Origin: Notospermus geniculatus
Lineage: Eukaryota > Nemertea > Pilidiophora > Heteronemertea > Lineidae
Length of the DNA: 64,000 bases
NCBI GenBank assembly: GCA_002633025.1
Contig: NMRB01000901.1
Location: 178,383-242,382 of the forward strand
Reading direction: 5' to 3'
The notes under the pieces are model-generated. The model was given only the letters and a program-made list of their open reading frames with translations. It ran no database searches and was not told where the DNA came from. Position 1 is the stretch's first letter, and every line of letters begins with the position of its first letter. Position numbers and translations under genes: made by a program. This document shows positions 12,001 through 24,299 of the stretch, piece after piece.

Positions 12001-13527
12001 TGACAATTCCGGTGAAAGGACATGAGTTTAATAACAACCGAAATGAAACCCATGAGTCATTACCGTTCAGATAGGGCTTTCAGGTGTGCAAAAACCTTGA
12101 GAGATATTGTTGATAATTATCCTAATTTTCTGGTAATTTTGTAAGGAATCCGCATAGCTTGCTGACAAAGAATCAAAGTGACTAATACTTGCTAATCAGC
12201 AGCATTTTGCTGACCCAGACACCCCCTTTTCATGTTTTGTTATTCAGACTAATAACTGGTTCTTGCTACCAGGACGTATTTAAAATACTGTATTATTTTC
12301 TTATTAGAGTTTTTAGTTTCACTAAATGAGCAGCGTCGAGATATTCAGTTTTGTTGTTGACCATTCCCTGAAATATCTTTCTCTCTTGGTAACAGCTATA
12401 CTACAGTCATGACACCCACGCTTCTATTTCCTTGACCATTGAATCCAGGCAAGAAGATTGAAGTTGCTGGAATAGGTCAGCTTTAATACATGTATAGGTG
12501 CTGTTATTGCTGAAGTTGTTGATGCCAAAAAGTGGAATTGCTCCTGGCCAAGGTGGACTTGGTCAGTGCATGCCTCAGCAACAACCACAACCAAAATTGG
12601 CATCTCACCTGGAGTAGACTAAAAAAAATCAAATTTTTCTGCCAATTTTTACCATAAATGCAACAAAAGTCAATACATGTATCTATCATTTTCTTATAGG
12701 CCCCTATACGTTGGAGCCATTCTAAACAATTCATCAGGGTTTTGTTTTGAGAAACAGACCTGTATTTTCTCAAGAACTTAGCCTATGTCAGTCTGAAGTC
12801 AAATGTCCTGAGCAAGGCTTAGGGCTAACAGATCTTCCTTTTGCAATGGAAGATTAGTTTATTAAGAATATCACTTCACTTTTAATACAAAAAGCTCAGG
12901 AAATTTCATTAAGCATCCATTAGAAATATCACATGAACATTCTTAATTAGAGTGCTCCAGTTATGAAATCAGACAAAGAAAGCTCAAAAGGACTAAACTT
13001 AAGTGCTAATCATACGACATTAGAAATATCATGAATAGGCCAGCACATCCCAAGTAATTTTATGGACTTCATTACAAAGTGTGAGACACCGCCCATCTAA
13101 TTAGCTTGATTAGATGTCTACAGATTACACAATGGATGAAAAATCCATCCTAAAAAGTTTCTCACTTTTCACGAAAGTAATCGGATGTGCAGATAATCAG
13201 TTGATAATTGCTCCTTGTCACTTTCTTTGATATTCCTAATATGCCGGCGACCGGCACGACACGATGTACATGCCCTTTTATTGCAAGAGGTTAAAACATA
13301 TAATCTACCATATGGGGAAGAGTTTTGTTGGAGGTCCATGGAGACTCAGCTGTTTTTTTTATGCGGACAGAATTGCCAGTGGCAACTTGTCAGGGTGTTG
13401 TGGACTGATGAAAGAAGTATTAGATGACACTGCTTTTATCTGTCTGTATCTCATGCAAACAAGTCCCAAGTCCACTGTACATCATGCTGAACTGTTTCGT
13501 GGTCAAATACAAAGCACGGCGTCAAGT
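9001..13527. repeat. Large duplicated segment I, copy 2
   Basis: This matches 3779-8530 throughout, including the tail from 12850 to 13527, which is nearly identical to 7860-8530. It lacks the 240-bp TTAA element present in copy 1. A ~160-residue minus-strand frame (9805-10284) is also open in copy 1, but the differences between the copies fall mainly at amino-acid-altering positions. The long minus-strand frame of copy 1 (5904-6476) is frame-shifted here into two. Neither pattern looks like selection on a protein. Confidence 0.85.
10317..10594 (+). mobile_element. TA-type miniature element, family 1, copy 2
   Basis: Same position in segment I as the copy at 5094, so the insertion predates the split of the two copies. 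The ends are CAGTACGTTGCACAATTGAC and its complement with one change (GTGAAACGTACTG), flanked by TA at 10315 and 10595. Confidence 0.9.
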
Positions 13528-14063
13528 CTTTTTGCAACTTGAGTGTGCCGGGGTGTGCATTCCCTTCTGCTTATCTACACAATTTTGACTCAGGACAAAT
13601 TGAAAAGCATGGCCTGCTGAGTCCATATCAGTAGAGCTGACTTGTTGTACAATAGCCAAGGGGGTGTGGAAACGTCCATCAGTCTGGTAAGCATGAAACG
13701 CATGGGGCTCCTCATCAACATCTTGATCGGAATCTTTTCTGTCATCTTGTACACCATGCCGATTACGTCCTATGTCCTGAAGCATTTTCTATTGTCCTCT
13801 GTGGAAGTTCCTCCCAAAGAATGGTGCACAGGCCATTACAAGGCTGTAACTCGGGATATCACAGGTTGCCCAGGGAGTTGTCGTTTTATAGTCTTTGTTT
13901 GGGCTTGGTAGCATGATGGGAGCAACTCGGCTGAGACACTTGGCGTGTTTCTGCTAGTTCATGTGGTGGTTCATTTTCAGATCTTTTTAATGATGATGAA
14001 CCATTGTCACCACCTCATGGGCAGGTTTCTTTAACACAACATTCATTTCACTAAAGTGGTGTT
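13528..14063. other. Non-coding stretch, nothing recognised
   Basis: An 89-codon frame at 13642-13911 has a hydrophobic stretch but no homology I recognise, no splice context and no second copy to test for constraint. I do not call it a gene. Confidence 0.4.
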
Positions 14064-14528
14064 TAGCGTGCATCACACTTGCGACTGGAGACAACTAGTC
14101 GCCACCCCGCTACTGGCGACTGGGAGGATCTAGCTGGAACTGGAGGCGACTGGTCAGTCGTCAGAAACGGTCGATGTACGCACCCTTGCGACTCGCTGGA
14201 ACTGAGATTTTGCCAGTCGCTGTGAGTTGCACATGTTCAACTTTCTAGCGACTAGTTGTACGCCGTTTCGTTCACTCGCTGTGATGTACTCGGGCTTGCG
14301 ACTGATCAGGTGCTAGTTTCTGAACGAAACCTAGTCTCGTCGAGTCTCAACGCCCTGGATGTTATCTGAGTTGCCGCCAGTCGCAAGTGCGATGTACGCG
14401 GTCAGGACATGACGATTGATTGGATCCTCCTATTACCGAGTTGCTAAATTTGCGATGTGCGCGTAGCACGTACATCACCAGCAACTGATCAGATCAGTTG
14501 CTTCCAGTCGCAAGGCCGATGAACGCTA
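14064..14528. mobile_element. 461-bp inverted-repeat element, family 3, copy 1
   Basis: The left end GCGTGCATCACACTTGCGAC and right end GTCGCAAGGCCGATGAACGC form an imperfect inverted repeat, with TA on both sides (14064 and 14527). GCGACT / AGTCGC motifs recur through the interior (ACTTGCGACTGG, CCAGTCGCAAG), which gives it an unusual G+C- and CpG-rich composition against its surroundings. A related, more diverged copy is at 32444-32920. No open frame of note, so it is a non-autonomous element. Confidence 0.75.
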
Positions 14529-15149
14529 GACTTAAGATATCACTTATATTCAAGCTATTTCTCCAATGAATGATTATTTATTGGAATTCTCAACAAAAAT
14601 GACATCAGGGATATCAAACTCCACAAACCACTCCAAGATAATCCTACATGATCCCAAACGTCCGATTTTGAAATACTGACTGCGGTACCAATATCTTGAT
14701 TGTCACTGCGGGCCACCTGTACAACGGTTTATTAGCTCTTGATGTAAATCATCAAGAGGATGAACCACCAGTCCATTGTCTGGATTATCAATGGCCCAAG
14801 ATGGTTCTATAGGTCTGCCCAGTATGTCGCTTACAGCACAAAACCCTCTTGACTTGCCTCATTATGTCTTCACAGTGTGCATCCACTTCAGTATGTTATG
14901 TACATTGTTTGCAGTGAAAATTACTTGGTGTTTCTTGGTGTCATCATGTAAAAAAAGGGAAATTCCTCCTAGAGAGATGTCTTAGTCATTTCTTTCATGT
15001 ATTGCAAATACGTCTTCCAGTTGTTCATGACATGTAGGCTATTGGGGAACAATTCTATAGTGAATACTATTGCCAGATATAGAAGTGTCCACAGAGTTTG
15101 ATATTGGTAATGGTATCGGCATGTGCAGTTTTTACAAAGGAAAGAAGTT
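14224..15149. repeat. 0.93 kb direct tandem duplication, unit 1
   Basis: Unit 1 and unit 2 (15150-16071) are adjacent with no gap and nearly identical. Each starts inside the family 3 element at GAGTTGCACATGTTC and ends at AAAGGAAAGAAGTT, so unit 1 holds the element's right part and its flank, and unit 2 repeats them. Small differences (a few substitutions and short indels) show they are not a sequencing echo of one read. Short frames at 14776 and 15705 are the same non-coding repeat. Confidence 0.85.
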
Positions 15150-16071
15150 ATGAGTTGCACATGTTCAACTTTCTAGCGACTAGTTGTACGCCGTTTCGTT
15201 CACTCGCTGTGATGTACTCGGGCTTGCGACTGATCAGGTGCCAGTTTCTGAACGAAACCTAGTCTCGTCGAGTCTCAACGCCCTGGATGTTATCTGAGTT
15301 GCCGCCAGTCGCAAGTGCAATGTACGCGGTCAGGACATGACGATTGATTGGATCCTCCTATTACCGAGTTGCTAAATTTGCGATGTGCGCGTAGCACGTA
15401 CATCACCAGCAACTGATCAGATCAGTTGCTTCCAGTCGCAAGGCCGATGAACGCTAGGCTTAAGATATCACTTATTCAAGCTATTTCTCCAATGAATGAT
15501 TATTTATTGGAATTCTCAACAAAAATGACATCAGGGATATCAAACTCCACAAACCACTCCAAGATAATCCTACATGATCCCAAACATTGTCCGATTTTGA
15601 AATACTGACTGCGGTACCAATATCTTGATTGTCACTGCGGGCCACCTGTACAACGGTTTATTAGCTCTTGATGTAAATCATCAAGAGGATGAACCACCAG
15701 TCCATTGTCTGGATTATCAATGGCCCAAGATGGTTCTATAGGTCTGCCCAGTATGTCGCTTGCTGCACAAAACCCTCTTGACTTGCCTCATTATGTCTTC
15801 ACAGTGTGCATCCACTTCAGTATGTTATGTACATTGTTTGCAGTGAAAATTACTTGGTGTTTCTTGGTGTCATCATGGAAAAAAAGGGAAATTCCTCCTA
15901 GAGAGATGTCTTAGTCATTTCTTTCATGTATTGCAAATACGTCTTCCAGTTGTTCATGACATGTATTGGGGAACAATTCTAGTGAATACTATTGCCAGAT
16001 ATAGAAGTGTCCACAGAGTTTGATATTGGTAATGGTATCGGCATGTGCAGTTTTTACAAAGGAAAGAAGTT
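15150..16071. repeat. 0.93 kb direct tandem duplication, unit 2
   Basis: This repeats 14224-15149 and includes a second right end of the family 3 element (to 15454), which therefore has no left end here. After 16071 the sequence becomes unique. Confidence 0.85.
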
Positions 16072-18227
16072 TGTGAACATTTTTTACCTCGTCTTGTTAC
16101 ATCTCAGAAAGCCACTCTTATGATACCAGAGAAGCCCTCTATCTAACAGATGTATTGTTGCCAGACAATAATGAGGTTTCTTGACCAGAAAAATGGGAGA
16201 AAATCAGATATAAAAAACTAATTGATGTGGGGCTAATTTTCATCCCGTTTGCTGTAAGACTTCTGAGAACTTTCATCCTTTTTTATCAGCCGTAGGTGCC
16301 AGAATCGCTTTTGTAAATCGACAGCACTCTTGTTCAATCACAAGAATATCATTTTGAGCTGTCACCAGACCACATTAATTGACTCTAGAAAGAAAAAACA
16401 CATCATTAGCTTTCTTCATTTTCAGAGGAAAACGTTGGGCTGGTTTGATGCGAGATGATTATTTCTGCAAGTCACCATACTGTTGTATGATTTCATAAGA
16501 GATTTGGTATGTTGTACCAAATATTGATAAACTAAAGTGTAATAAGATATAATGCTTTTCTAAAGGGTCTAAGAGGCCCAAGTGGTTGTTTACACCAAGT
16601 CAAGGAACTCTAACAGTGATCCTCATAAAGAAATGCAGTGGGACAGAAAAGACCCTTTGGCTTTAAACCCTTTTGGCTATCCTAAAAAAGGCGCCTGTCC
16701 TGATCCTATCAATAGTATTGTTGTTTTCTGTGAATATGGTTTGTCTCCCCGCTGCCATAGCGTAACACGGTCAAGTCAGGCAGGCACTTGATCGAAAAAA
16801 GTCAATCCAGCATTATTTCACGACAAGGCTTTTTCCAACCAGACAGAGGGGAAAGTTAAGCTTGGTGACAGATTAAGGGCCTACTGAAAAAATCTGACAG
16901 CCAGCAATTACCATATCACATTCTTGAGCATTTTATTGGCCCTAATGACTGAACATGACTTTGTGATCCACTTATCCCACTTTTTCAATGTCAGTTAATC
17001 CATGATGTCAAAACACCTGCTGAGGGGTTATAAGGTTGTTTGTTCGTAAAGATTAGTGAAATTTTTTACCCAGCAATATCCTTGGAAAGTTCCCACAGTA
17101 TTGAAAAAGGACAACTCATGTTTCAAAATCGATGAAATACGCAAGATAGCGGTCTATCGAGTACTACTAAGAAGAAGAAAATCAAAGGTGCAAATGAGAT
17201 ACCCGGGATGAGATACTACCAAAAGAGTAACCACTATTGGTATTGAATGGACCTAAACAGATGATCATGTTCCAAACATGACATGCAGAGAAAGAAGACA
17301 CCCCAAAACATGTTCTAAGTAAACAGGAAAGAATTGTGAATTCAGCAAAAGTGTGCTCATCATTTTCTAAGTCAAGAGGCTTTCAGAGATTAGTTAGCTT
17401 ATGAGTCGAAAGTAAACATTTGGAATTTAGCGAACAATGTTGAGGAAATTTAACAAAATGGTGACAGGGCTCTTGACCTGGTTCTGCTTCCCGTGGTCTT
17501 TGCCCCCTTGTCTACTCAGCCGTTTGATTCAATTCTTGTCCCAGGGAGGATGACCTCATTTCTCATTGTTGGATTGCCGAAAAACCTGCCTCTCTTCATG
17601 GTGGGCATGGTATTCGCCTCCAACGAGCACTGCCAAAGAGTTCATGCAGTTATTTAGAGAGATCTAGACACAGTAGGCAGGGTAATATTGTCCCAAAGGC
17701 TGTGTAACAATGTTCTGAATGAAATTGGTGATCAGTAAACATAGCAGTGGGGTAGCTCTACCGTCTACGCATCAAGTTTTTTTTCATCGCACCATGACAT
17801 ACCGATTTAAATGCACCCAATGGTGCAAATTATGTCTGTGCATGTTTAATGCAGGGTATTTCATGAAAAGGAGTTATGAATTCTTGATTTAACATGGTTA
17901 AAGCGAAGCCACAAGTTCGTCAATAAGCCTGTGGGGGACGACGGCAGTACAATCTGGTATGGATCGTTCGAAGTGTGTTGGCCGCCATGAATGTGAACGC
18001 CGTGCTCTTTGGTAGTGTAATTGCTATAACAACTGATTGATTGTGATTTGAACAAGTTGGTTATATGGAAAGATACTTATGTATTAGAAGTGAGTCCATA
18101 AGTAAGTTAGAGGGTTGACATGTTGCCTGCAACCTTATTGCGGAAAGCATTCACCATCAACATTGTGAGGAGGGTTGGTACAATTTGAGAGAAGAGAGGA
18201 GCAAAAACTCCATCATGTCGGCCCAAT
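16072..18227. other. Non-coding stretch, nothing recognised
   Basis: About 2.1 kb without duplicated segments, clear inverted-repeat elements or credible exons. Confidence 0.45.
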
Positions 18228-18461
18228 AGACGATCTCGAATTCGCAGATCTGTGCACTTCCGCCAAAATCTCAACAACTTCGAACTGAAACCGGCTGACG
18301 TGACGCCATCCATGATTCAGCAATGGTCGAGTCTGACGCAACGTCTTCAACGTCACTGTCGTGGGGTTGTCTGCGTCACGTCATTCAGCTTCAGATCGAG
18401 GTTGTGGTTGAGATTTCGGCGGAAGTGCGCAGATCTTTGTCGTTTACGTCAATTTGAGAAT
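18228..18461. mobile_element. Inverted-repeat element, family 10, copy 1
   Basis: GCAGATCTGTGCACTTCCGCC near the left is complemented by GGCGGAAGTGCGCAGATC near the right, with further pairing (GACGTGACG / CGTCACGTC) inside. The right end reads TTTACGTCAATTTGAGAATG. A shorter related copy is nested inside a family 1 element at 50579-50745. The exact left border is uncertain. Confidence 0.6.
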
Positions 18462-19261
18462 GGTCTATACCTGTAAGAAACACTGCTTGTGCTCTTGTAT
18501 AGGATTAACATTATAATATTCAGCTTTCTGCTTGAAAAACATCAAGTTGTTGAACTGATTTGAAGACATGTTGCAAGCAAAGCAACAGTCTTGTTTTGAC
18601 CAACTGGTGAGCGTCAAGAAAGTGGAAAGTGATTAGTTTGTTCTTGAAGAAAACTGATGTACCACCTGGCTTCTCTTGGGGTGCTTTACACACACGGGGA
18701 GTCTGCAAAATTTGCTACTTTGTAACAACTGTAAACTGAACAAACTTGAAACTGAATAGACCAGTTGGGGTAAGAAGAACGTGCAGACTCCTTGTAGAGC
18801 TATGCCGCTGGTTCAGTGCTTCACTGAGTAATGGTCTCCACAGGTTCAGAGGCTAAATAAGCTGTACATTTCCTAAACTTTCAACCACTCACTTAAAATA
18901 ACAAAGGAAGTAGGGTGCTTGGATAGATTTCTGGGCATGTGGTGAGCGCCAAGCACTTGTTCCAAATGATGCCAATAGGTACAAGAGACTGTACGAAGGG
19001 ACTTAGGAAGTAATGTTCATACTGTTTGTGAGCCACGAGGGAGGCTTTTGTGCGTTACTTTGTAACTGAGCTGAAGGTCGGTCTCTCCTTGGTTCCTGTA
19101 ATGATAAGTGATACTCTACATCATTGGGTAAAAGAAGACTCAAGTGATGGCTCTCCAGCAGCTGCATCTCAATAATCCTAGGTGGAGGATTAGATTTGAA
19201 ATTTCTTGGCAAAGGCTTCTTGATCATAAAATTTTGCCAAAAAGTTCCTTCTTATTCCATA
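18462..19261. other. Non-coding stretch, nothing recognised
   Basis: No exon, element or repeat that I can support. Confidence 0.45.
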
Positions 19262-19263
19262 TA

Positions 19264-19536
19264 CAGTACGTTGCACAATTGACCTCCCTTCTGCGTGCAC
19301 CATCTGCATACCACATGCAGCGTCATGTGCTTACCGTCCTCGCATCTTCCGTGGACATCGCGTGCCGTCATGGAAGGCACGCAGTGGAGACGTAACGTCA
19401 TTCACCCGTGGTGCACGAGCGTCACGCAACAGACGCGTGACGCACTTGGACCATACGCGATGAACTGAAGCATACCTTCTGCGTCACGTTCGCGGAAGGT
19501 ACGCGGATAAAGGGAGGTCAGTTGTGCAACGTACTG
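19264..19536 (+). mobile_element. TA-type miniature element, family 1, copy 3
   Basis: CAGTACGTTGCACAATTGAC at the left and GTGCAACGTACTG at the right, with TA on each side. The interior matches copies 1 and 2, with changes concentrated at CpG sites (CG to TG or CA), as expected if the element is methylated. Confidence 0.9.
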
Positions 19537-19538
19537 TA

Positions 19539-20719
19539 CGGTATGTCATGTGGCAGTACCCGTCGGCCAACCTTTCGAATTGGTTTGTTCAGTGGTACCG
19601 TATTGAATTCTCCCAAGTGATATTGGGAATAAACCATGGCAGTGGCCACAAATGAAATTTAAGAAGGAAGCATCAATGGTAAACATGCAGTAAGCGAGAT
19701 TGTTTGTGATTTATGCAGTATGATATCATCAGACAGAATATAGCATATTCATATTCTCCAGAGTTTGTGATTTCTTTTTCAAAGTACCCTGCTCTGTGGA
19801 GAGTATAGCGGTGTGTTTACCTGAGATTTGAGTCAGGAACCTATTGGCCACACAGGTGCTAGCAACTGCTTTTACCCAGAAACTAACTTGCTTTACAGCT
19901 GTTTATTAAATGTTTTTGACAGTCTGTTAGTGTAACTAAATGGTCTAGTATCCACCTAGGATCATATACCTAATGTTAAGAAAATGTACAAACATGAAGA
20001 GGATGGGTAGTCAGTAGGAGGATGATTTTCCATTGGAAACTTCATCTTCTTTTTCCATCAAGAAAATGTCGTAATTCATCTTGTCAAAGACACTAACAGA
20101 GAAACACATGCATGGCCATAGTACCGTGGTATGTATAAAAAGCATGGTGCGCAGTGTGTACATTTTTACCAGGTCATGCATTCAGCAAATTGTTATTCTT
20201 AAAGCGTAAACTGTTATTTCAGTGCTGACATCCCAGGAACAAGTTGGTAAATGCTACCTCAAGTTGGCGCCAATGGACTGACCACATTTTAGTACCTCTT
20301 CGGTTCTGCTCGTAAAAATTAGCAGGCGATGTGCACCATTTTTAAGACGCACTCTGGTCTGACTTACATTAAAGGTTGGCTGAGAATAAAAGCCCTTGAG
20401 ATATATGTACTCTGGAATTTTTCTCAAATTGTCACTCTCTTGATGCTTAAGTATTACATTGTGGGGGAAGTATCACTGTAACAGTCTGGCAAGAGGAACA
20501 AGTTGTCTTTTGTTACTGAAATTGCTTCATAAAACTGTGATGCTTTTAAATGTAAGCTACATGCCTCTTCAGTCTGATTCGTAGGTTGTTGGAATCATGT
20601 GTGGATGTGTAGAACAACCAGCATCTTTTTTCTCCATTATACTAGCATCTGTTTTTTTTGTTACTGAAAACTTGTTTCATCAATGATAGTATCTAAATAA
20701 AGTTGTCTCTGAATTTCAC
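19539..20719. other. Non-coding stretch, nothing recognised
   Basis: About 1.2 kb with no feature I can support. Confidence 0.45.
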
Positions 20720-20918
20720 AAAGGGCTTGTTCGTTTTCATCACTTGAGGAAACTGATTTGTCATCCTTGGGAAAATGGAAAAAGTTATGCACTTGCAAAT
20801 TGCAGGGATTATTTGTTGTGCTGTTCAGAATAATCGCTGCAATTTGCAGCTTCATCCTCCATTTTCTCAAGGATCACAACTCAGATTCCTCAATTGACGA
20901 AAATGAACAGCCTCTTTT
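20720..20918. mobile_element. Palindromic miniature element, family 6, copy 2
   Basis: Starts AAAGGGCTTGTTCGTTTTC and ends GACGAAAATGAACAGCCTC, matching the copy at 3355-3547 along its length, including the internal GCAAATTGCAG inverted repeat. The two copies differ by many substitutions, so this is an older family than family 1. Confidence 0.75.
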
Positions 20919-21793
20919 CGACCACAACTGGGGTCTTTCTCAGGCACTTTCTAGTAGAGATCCCAGAAATGAAATCAATGGGGATAAGAACCACAACTGA
21001 TTTTGCAATCACAGTTGATGACATTTTGGCAAGATAACCTGTAGGCCTACATGATGCAACCCCTTCCCTGTAATGTACTTGCCAGTGGTTGTTGATGGCC
21101 CTTTTGCTTTCTTCAACATCCTTAATGATGAGGGACTTGCAGTTATTCTCTAAAGTTTAATTTCTTATGCATGATTGCGCTCTTAAGGGGAAAAACTAAA
21201 TTAATTACAGCATCGTCAATTGGTTTACTTCTAGTTGAAAGGGTCCATAGGAAAAAGGGCCACAGGGATGAATATCTACCCTGGCAGGCATTCATACCAA
21301 CCATCTGTGAGCCCACCTGGTGGTAGCTTGGTACCCTTCTTTTTAAGGGCTAGTTAGAAACCAATGGGGTTCCCTTCTCTGAATGAAATAAATTAAGTGT
21401 CCTAGTTGAAGGGTTTATGAGACCCTTTCAAGTAATTTTTCTGCTCAATGGGTCTGAATAAGGGTGCACGTGGATGGTTCTGGGGTAATTTTGGGCTATA
21501 TGTAGAAAGGAAATCAGATAACTCTGCAGTCCTGCTTTATACATTGATTCTCAGCAAGTGTTCAATACAGTTTTTTTTGTATCACAAAACTGGTGTAGTA
21601 AGAAAGGCAGTTCCCCTTGGTTAGGCAGTTAGGGGCATTTACCAGACAAAGCACCAATGAAAAAAGCCATTTCAGGTGTAAATATTTTCACTGGTTTATT
21701 GTAGTTGAGTAAAGGCAGGGCCCATCATGTTGGTGTTCTGAATAACTGTTCTTCAGTCATATATAATTTACTGTCATTATGAAGCTGTTTCTT
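20919..21793. other. Non-coding stretch, nothing recognised
   Basis: No supported feature. Confidence 0.45.
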
Positions 21794-21895
21794 TGTGTAA
21801 TGGTGAAACAACATTAACAGCAGGTAATCAGAAAACTTCACTTTTTGTGAAGTTTTTCTGATTACCTGCTGTTAATGTTGTTTCACCATTACACA
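21794..21895. repeat. 47-bp near-perfect hairpin
   Basis: The left arm (21794-21840) starts TGTGTAATGGTGAAACAAC and the right arm (21848-21895) is its complement with a single extra A, separated by a 7-base loop. No flanking duplication is obvious. The arms are too perfect and too long for a typical animal microRNA precursor, which carries bulges. It may be a fold-back insertion or a strand-switch event. Confidence 0.9.
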
Positions 21896-22919
21896 GTTTA
21901 GCCAATTCCTTTTCTTGATCTATATGACTAATATCATAATCAAAAAATGTCTGAAAGCACAGAAGCAGCCATTATGACTTGAATAACCCAGACTACAGAC
22001 ACCAAAGAAGGAAGTGTGAATGGTGAGAGACACAAGGATTTGCAACTTTTTTTTCATAAAAAACTGGTATATTGTTTGACAAAGTGTTACTGGATTTACA
22101 AAGCCATATTCTCTTCTAAAGAGTTCTTGACATGCAAAGAGTGGATGACTCCTTGAAGCTTTGTTTTATTGGCAGTTTGAGTGTTTCCCAACATCCCAGA
22201 TAAAGTGCAGACACTTTTGTCCGACAATATTGACTGGTCCTTTGAGTTAGTTTTTGTGTAAGAAAACCCTGGAAGACAAAAAAGCGATAATTTTTCTACC
22301 ATTGTCGGTGAGCCACTTCAGAAAGGGAACCAGTCGTCAGTGTCAAGATGGTCAGATATCAGGTAGCAGAGACTCGAAACTGAATACTCCGGCAGGACAA
22401 TTGTCGCTTTTTTCATATTGTTTCGCGATTCCTTGATGTGATTTTGCCGGGAGGCTGAGACTCATCGAACTGGAAATCATTCTATGACAACACCGCCTTC
22501 CATTTTTAGAAGGCATCCGTTCACTTTTGTTGACCCTCAATATTCAGAGTTATTATTTTGGAAGCTTTCCACGAAAGTTGGTAGAAGCAACAAAATTTCA
22601 TTTCGAGTTAATCAGGCATGTAATGCTGATATGTTCCTTGGATATTGCACCTAAGGGTGAGTGATAATTTGCAAGTAGGGTCATGGGTAGTTGTTGGTGT
22701 ATGCCATTGTCTTGCAAACCCCTGAGGAAGGAAAAAGTGTACATTGAAATTAAGGCTTACTGAGTACTGCAAAGATACCCGAGTTCATCCTGACCTTTTT
22801 TGGCGGTATTGTGAAGTCAACCTGACAAATGCCCAAAGGAAGGTAAAGCAAGGTCTACAAGAGGTAACCAAGGAAAGGATAAAAATAGCTCTTACTCATA
22901 TACTATTTCATCTAAATTA
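21896..22919. other. Non-coding stretch, nothing recognised
   Basis: The 60-codon frame at 22744-22926 reads like a soluble, lysine-rich peptide but has no family I recognise and no splice context. Confidence 0.4.
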
Positions 22920-23010
22920 TGGTTAAGGCGTGCTGCCCCTCAGTGCTGGCGATTGATGCCTTATGCGAGGGTCCGTCAGTGTCCGTGGGTTCGAATCTGG
23001 TAGGAAGCGA
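22911..23010 (+). ncRNA. tRNA-like Pol III promoter remnant (SINE head or tRNA pseudogene)
   Basis: TGGTTAAGGCG at 22920-22930 matches the A-box region of class II tRNAs (Ser/Leu type). GGTTCGAATC at 22988-22997 is a perfect B box. The 57-base spacing between the boxes suits a long-variable-arm tRNA. The acceptor stem does not pair, so this is not a functional tRNA. It is either a tRNA pseudogene or the head of a tRNA-derived SINE; only one copy is seen in the window. Confidence 0.55.
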
Positions 23011-24108
23011 TGTCTTTCACCTTAGAACCCCGTTTCTATTTCATGTAAGAACATGCCTTTGTGGGGTCACAAATTTAGTAATATGCCTTGATTTAGTTTC
23101 TGAAAGGATCAATTCCTTGATATCTGGTAAACTGATTGACCCTATTTGGCCATGATTTGACATGTAGTGGAATGTTTTTTGGACAAGATGAATGACAGAC
23201 TTCTGTTGACGTTCATTGAGTGACAGACTTCTGTTGACGTTCACCTAATAGTTTGCCATGAAAGGGTAGAAATCTCATAATTTAATTGAATCTTGGTATT
23301 CTGTTGAAATTTTGTCATACCATTGTCCTAAAAAGTCCCAAACCATTGCCATATGGATGAAAGTGATGTATGCGTCCCATGTGGCTATAATTTTGGATGT
23401 ACCCTACACCCCACTTGCTTGGAATAAAGTGGTACATTGTTGAAATTTTCGGACCTGATGGGTAATTCTGAATAATACATAAGAGAACTGAAATTGACAA
23501 ACAATTTGACACTTGGAAGTGTCAACCAAAAGATGGATGGATTTTAGAGTAAATGAGCTGTATCACACACAGCATCATGGAGTTTTCATAATTTACGGAA
23601 TTTTCATATTAAAATGCCTGGCACCTAAAGTGTGAAAATATAAACGTCACGATCGGATCATTAAATCAGTTGTGGCTATTTCATTGCATGATTTCAAAAA
23701 TTAATTCTGTTGCTGCTGGTGATTTTATTCAATACAGGTATTCGATTCCAGCATCTGTAGTGGAGGATATTGCCTTAATGTACACGTTTAGAGGGAATTA
23801 CTATAAGATTTATGACCCCAGTGTGTTTGCAACTGATAAGGCTTTATAGGAATTCTCCATCAGCCAGTCTGTTGTTCTTTTAGTCATATAACTCATTGTA
23901 TCATTGGAGTGAAAACACTGGCAACAAATTTTACACTCAGTAATGATCATAAAAGGATGCACCTCTTGTCATGCTGTGGTGTACAAGAAAGGTTGAAGAG
24001 AAAATCTCATCCTGAAGAAATCATGTCCTCTTAGCATTGCTCCGTAGCTCGTACACACGAAGTAGGGAGATGCTTAGACGAACTTCTGTCTTCAGGATGG
24101 GAAATGCA
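23011..24108. other. Non-coding stretch with a 2-unit short repeat
   Basis: TGACAGACTTCTGTTGACG is present twice in tandem (23193 and 23221). Nothing else is recognised. Confidence 0.45.
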
Positions 24109-24299
24109 GATGTATGGTGGTCTAGGAAAACCCGTTGGAAGTCGCTGAATGATCAACAAGGGCTGTCAGATTGTCTGTGCATTGATCTGCTACTGTTTAC
24201 AATGTACCTCTTACGAAGTACTTTTCAGCTATCATGCTGTTGAAATGTGCGGGTTCACCAAGGTCTTTGACACTTTCCTCAAATGCGACATCCGACGGG
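24109..24299 (+). repeat. Dispersed inverted pair, arm 1
   Basis: This ~190 bp stretch is repeated in opposite orientation at 30716-30896 (shared words GTCGCTGAATGATCAACAAG, AATGTGCGGGTTCACCAAGG, GCGACATCCGACGGG). Part of it reads as a peptide (EMCGFTK then TFLK..DIRR) in one frame in both copies, but both lose the frame within ~20 codons upstream. It is an unclassified repeat or an old duplicated exon fragment. Confidence 0.65.

Noticed and set aside
21794-21895. Hairpin as a microRNA precursor
   Set aside because: The stem is nearly perfect over 47 pairs with a tiny loop; animal precursors have internal mismatches and larger loops.
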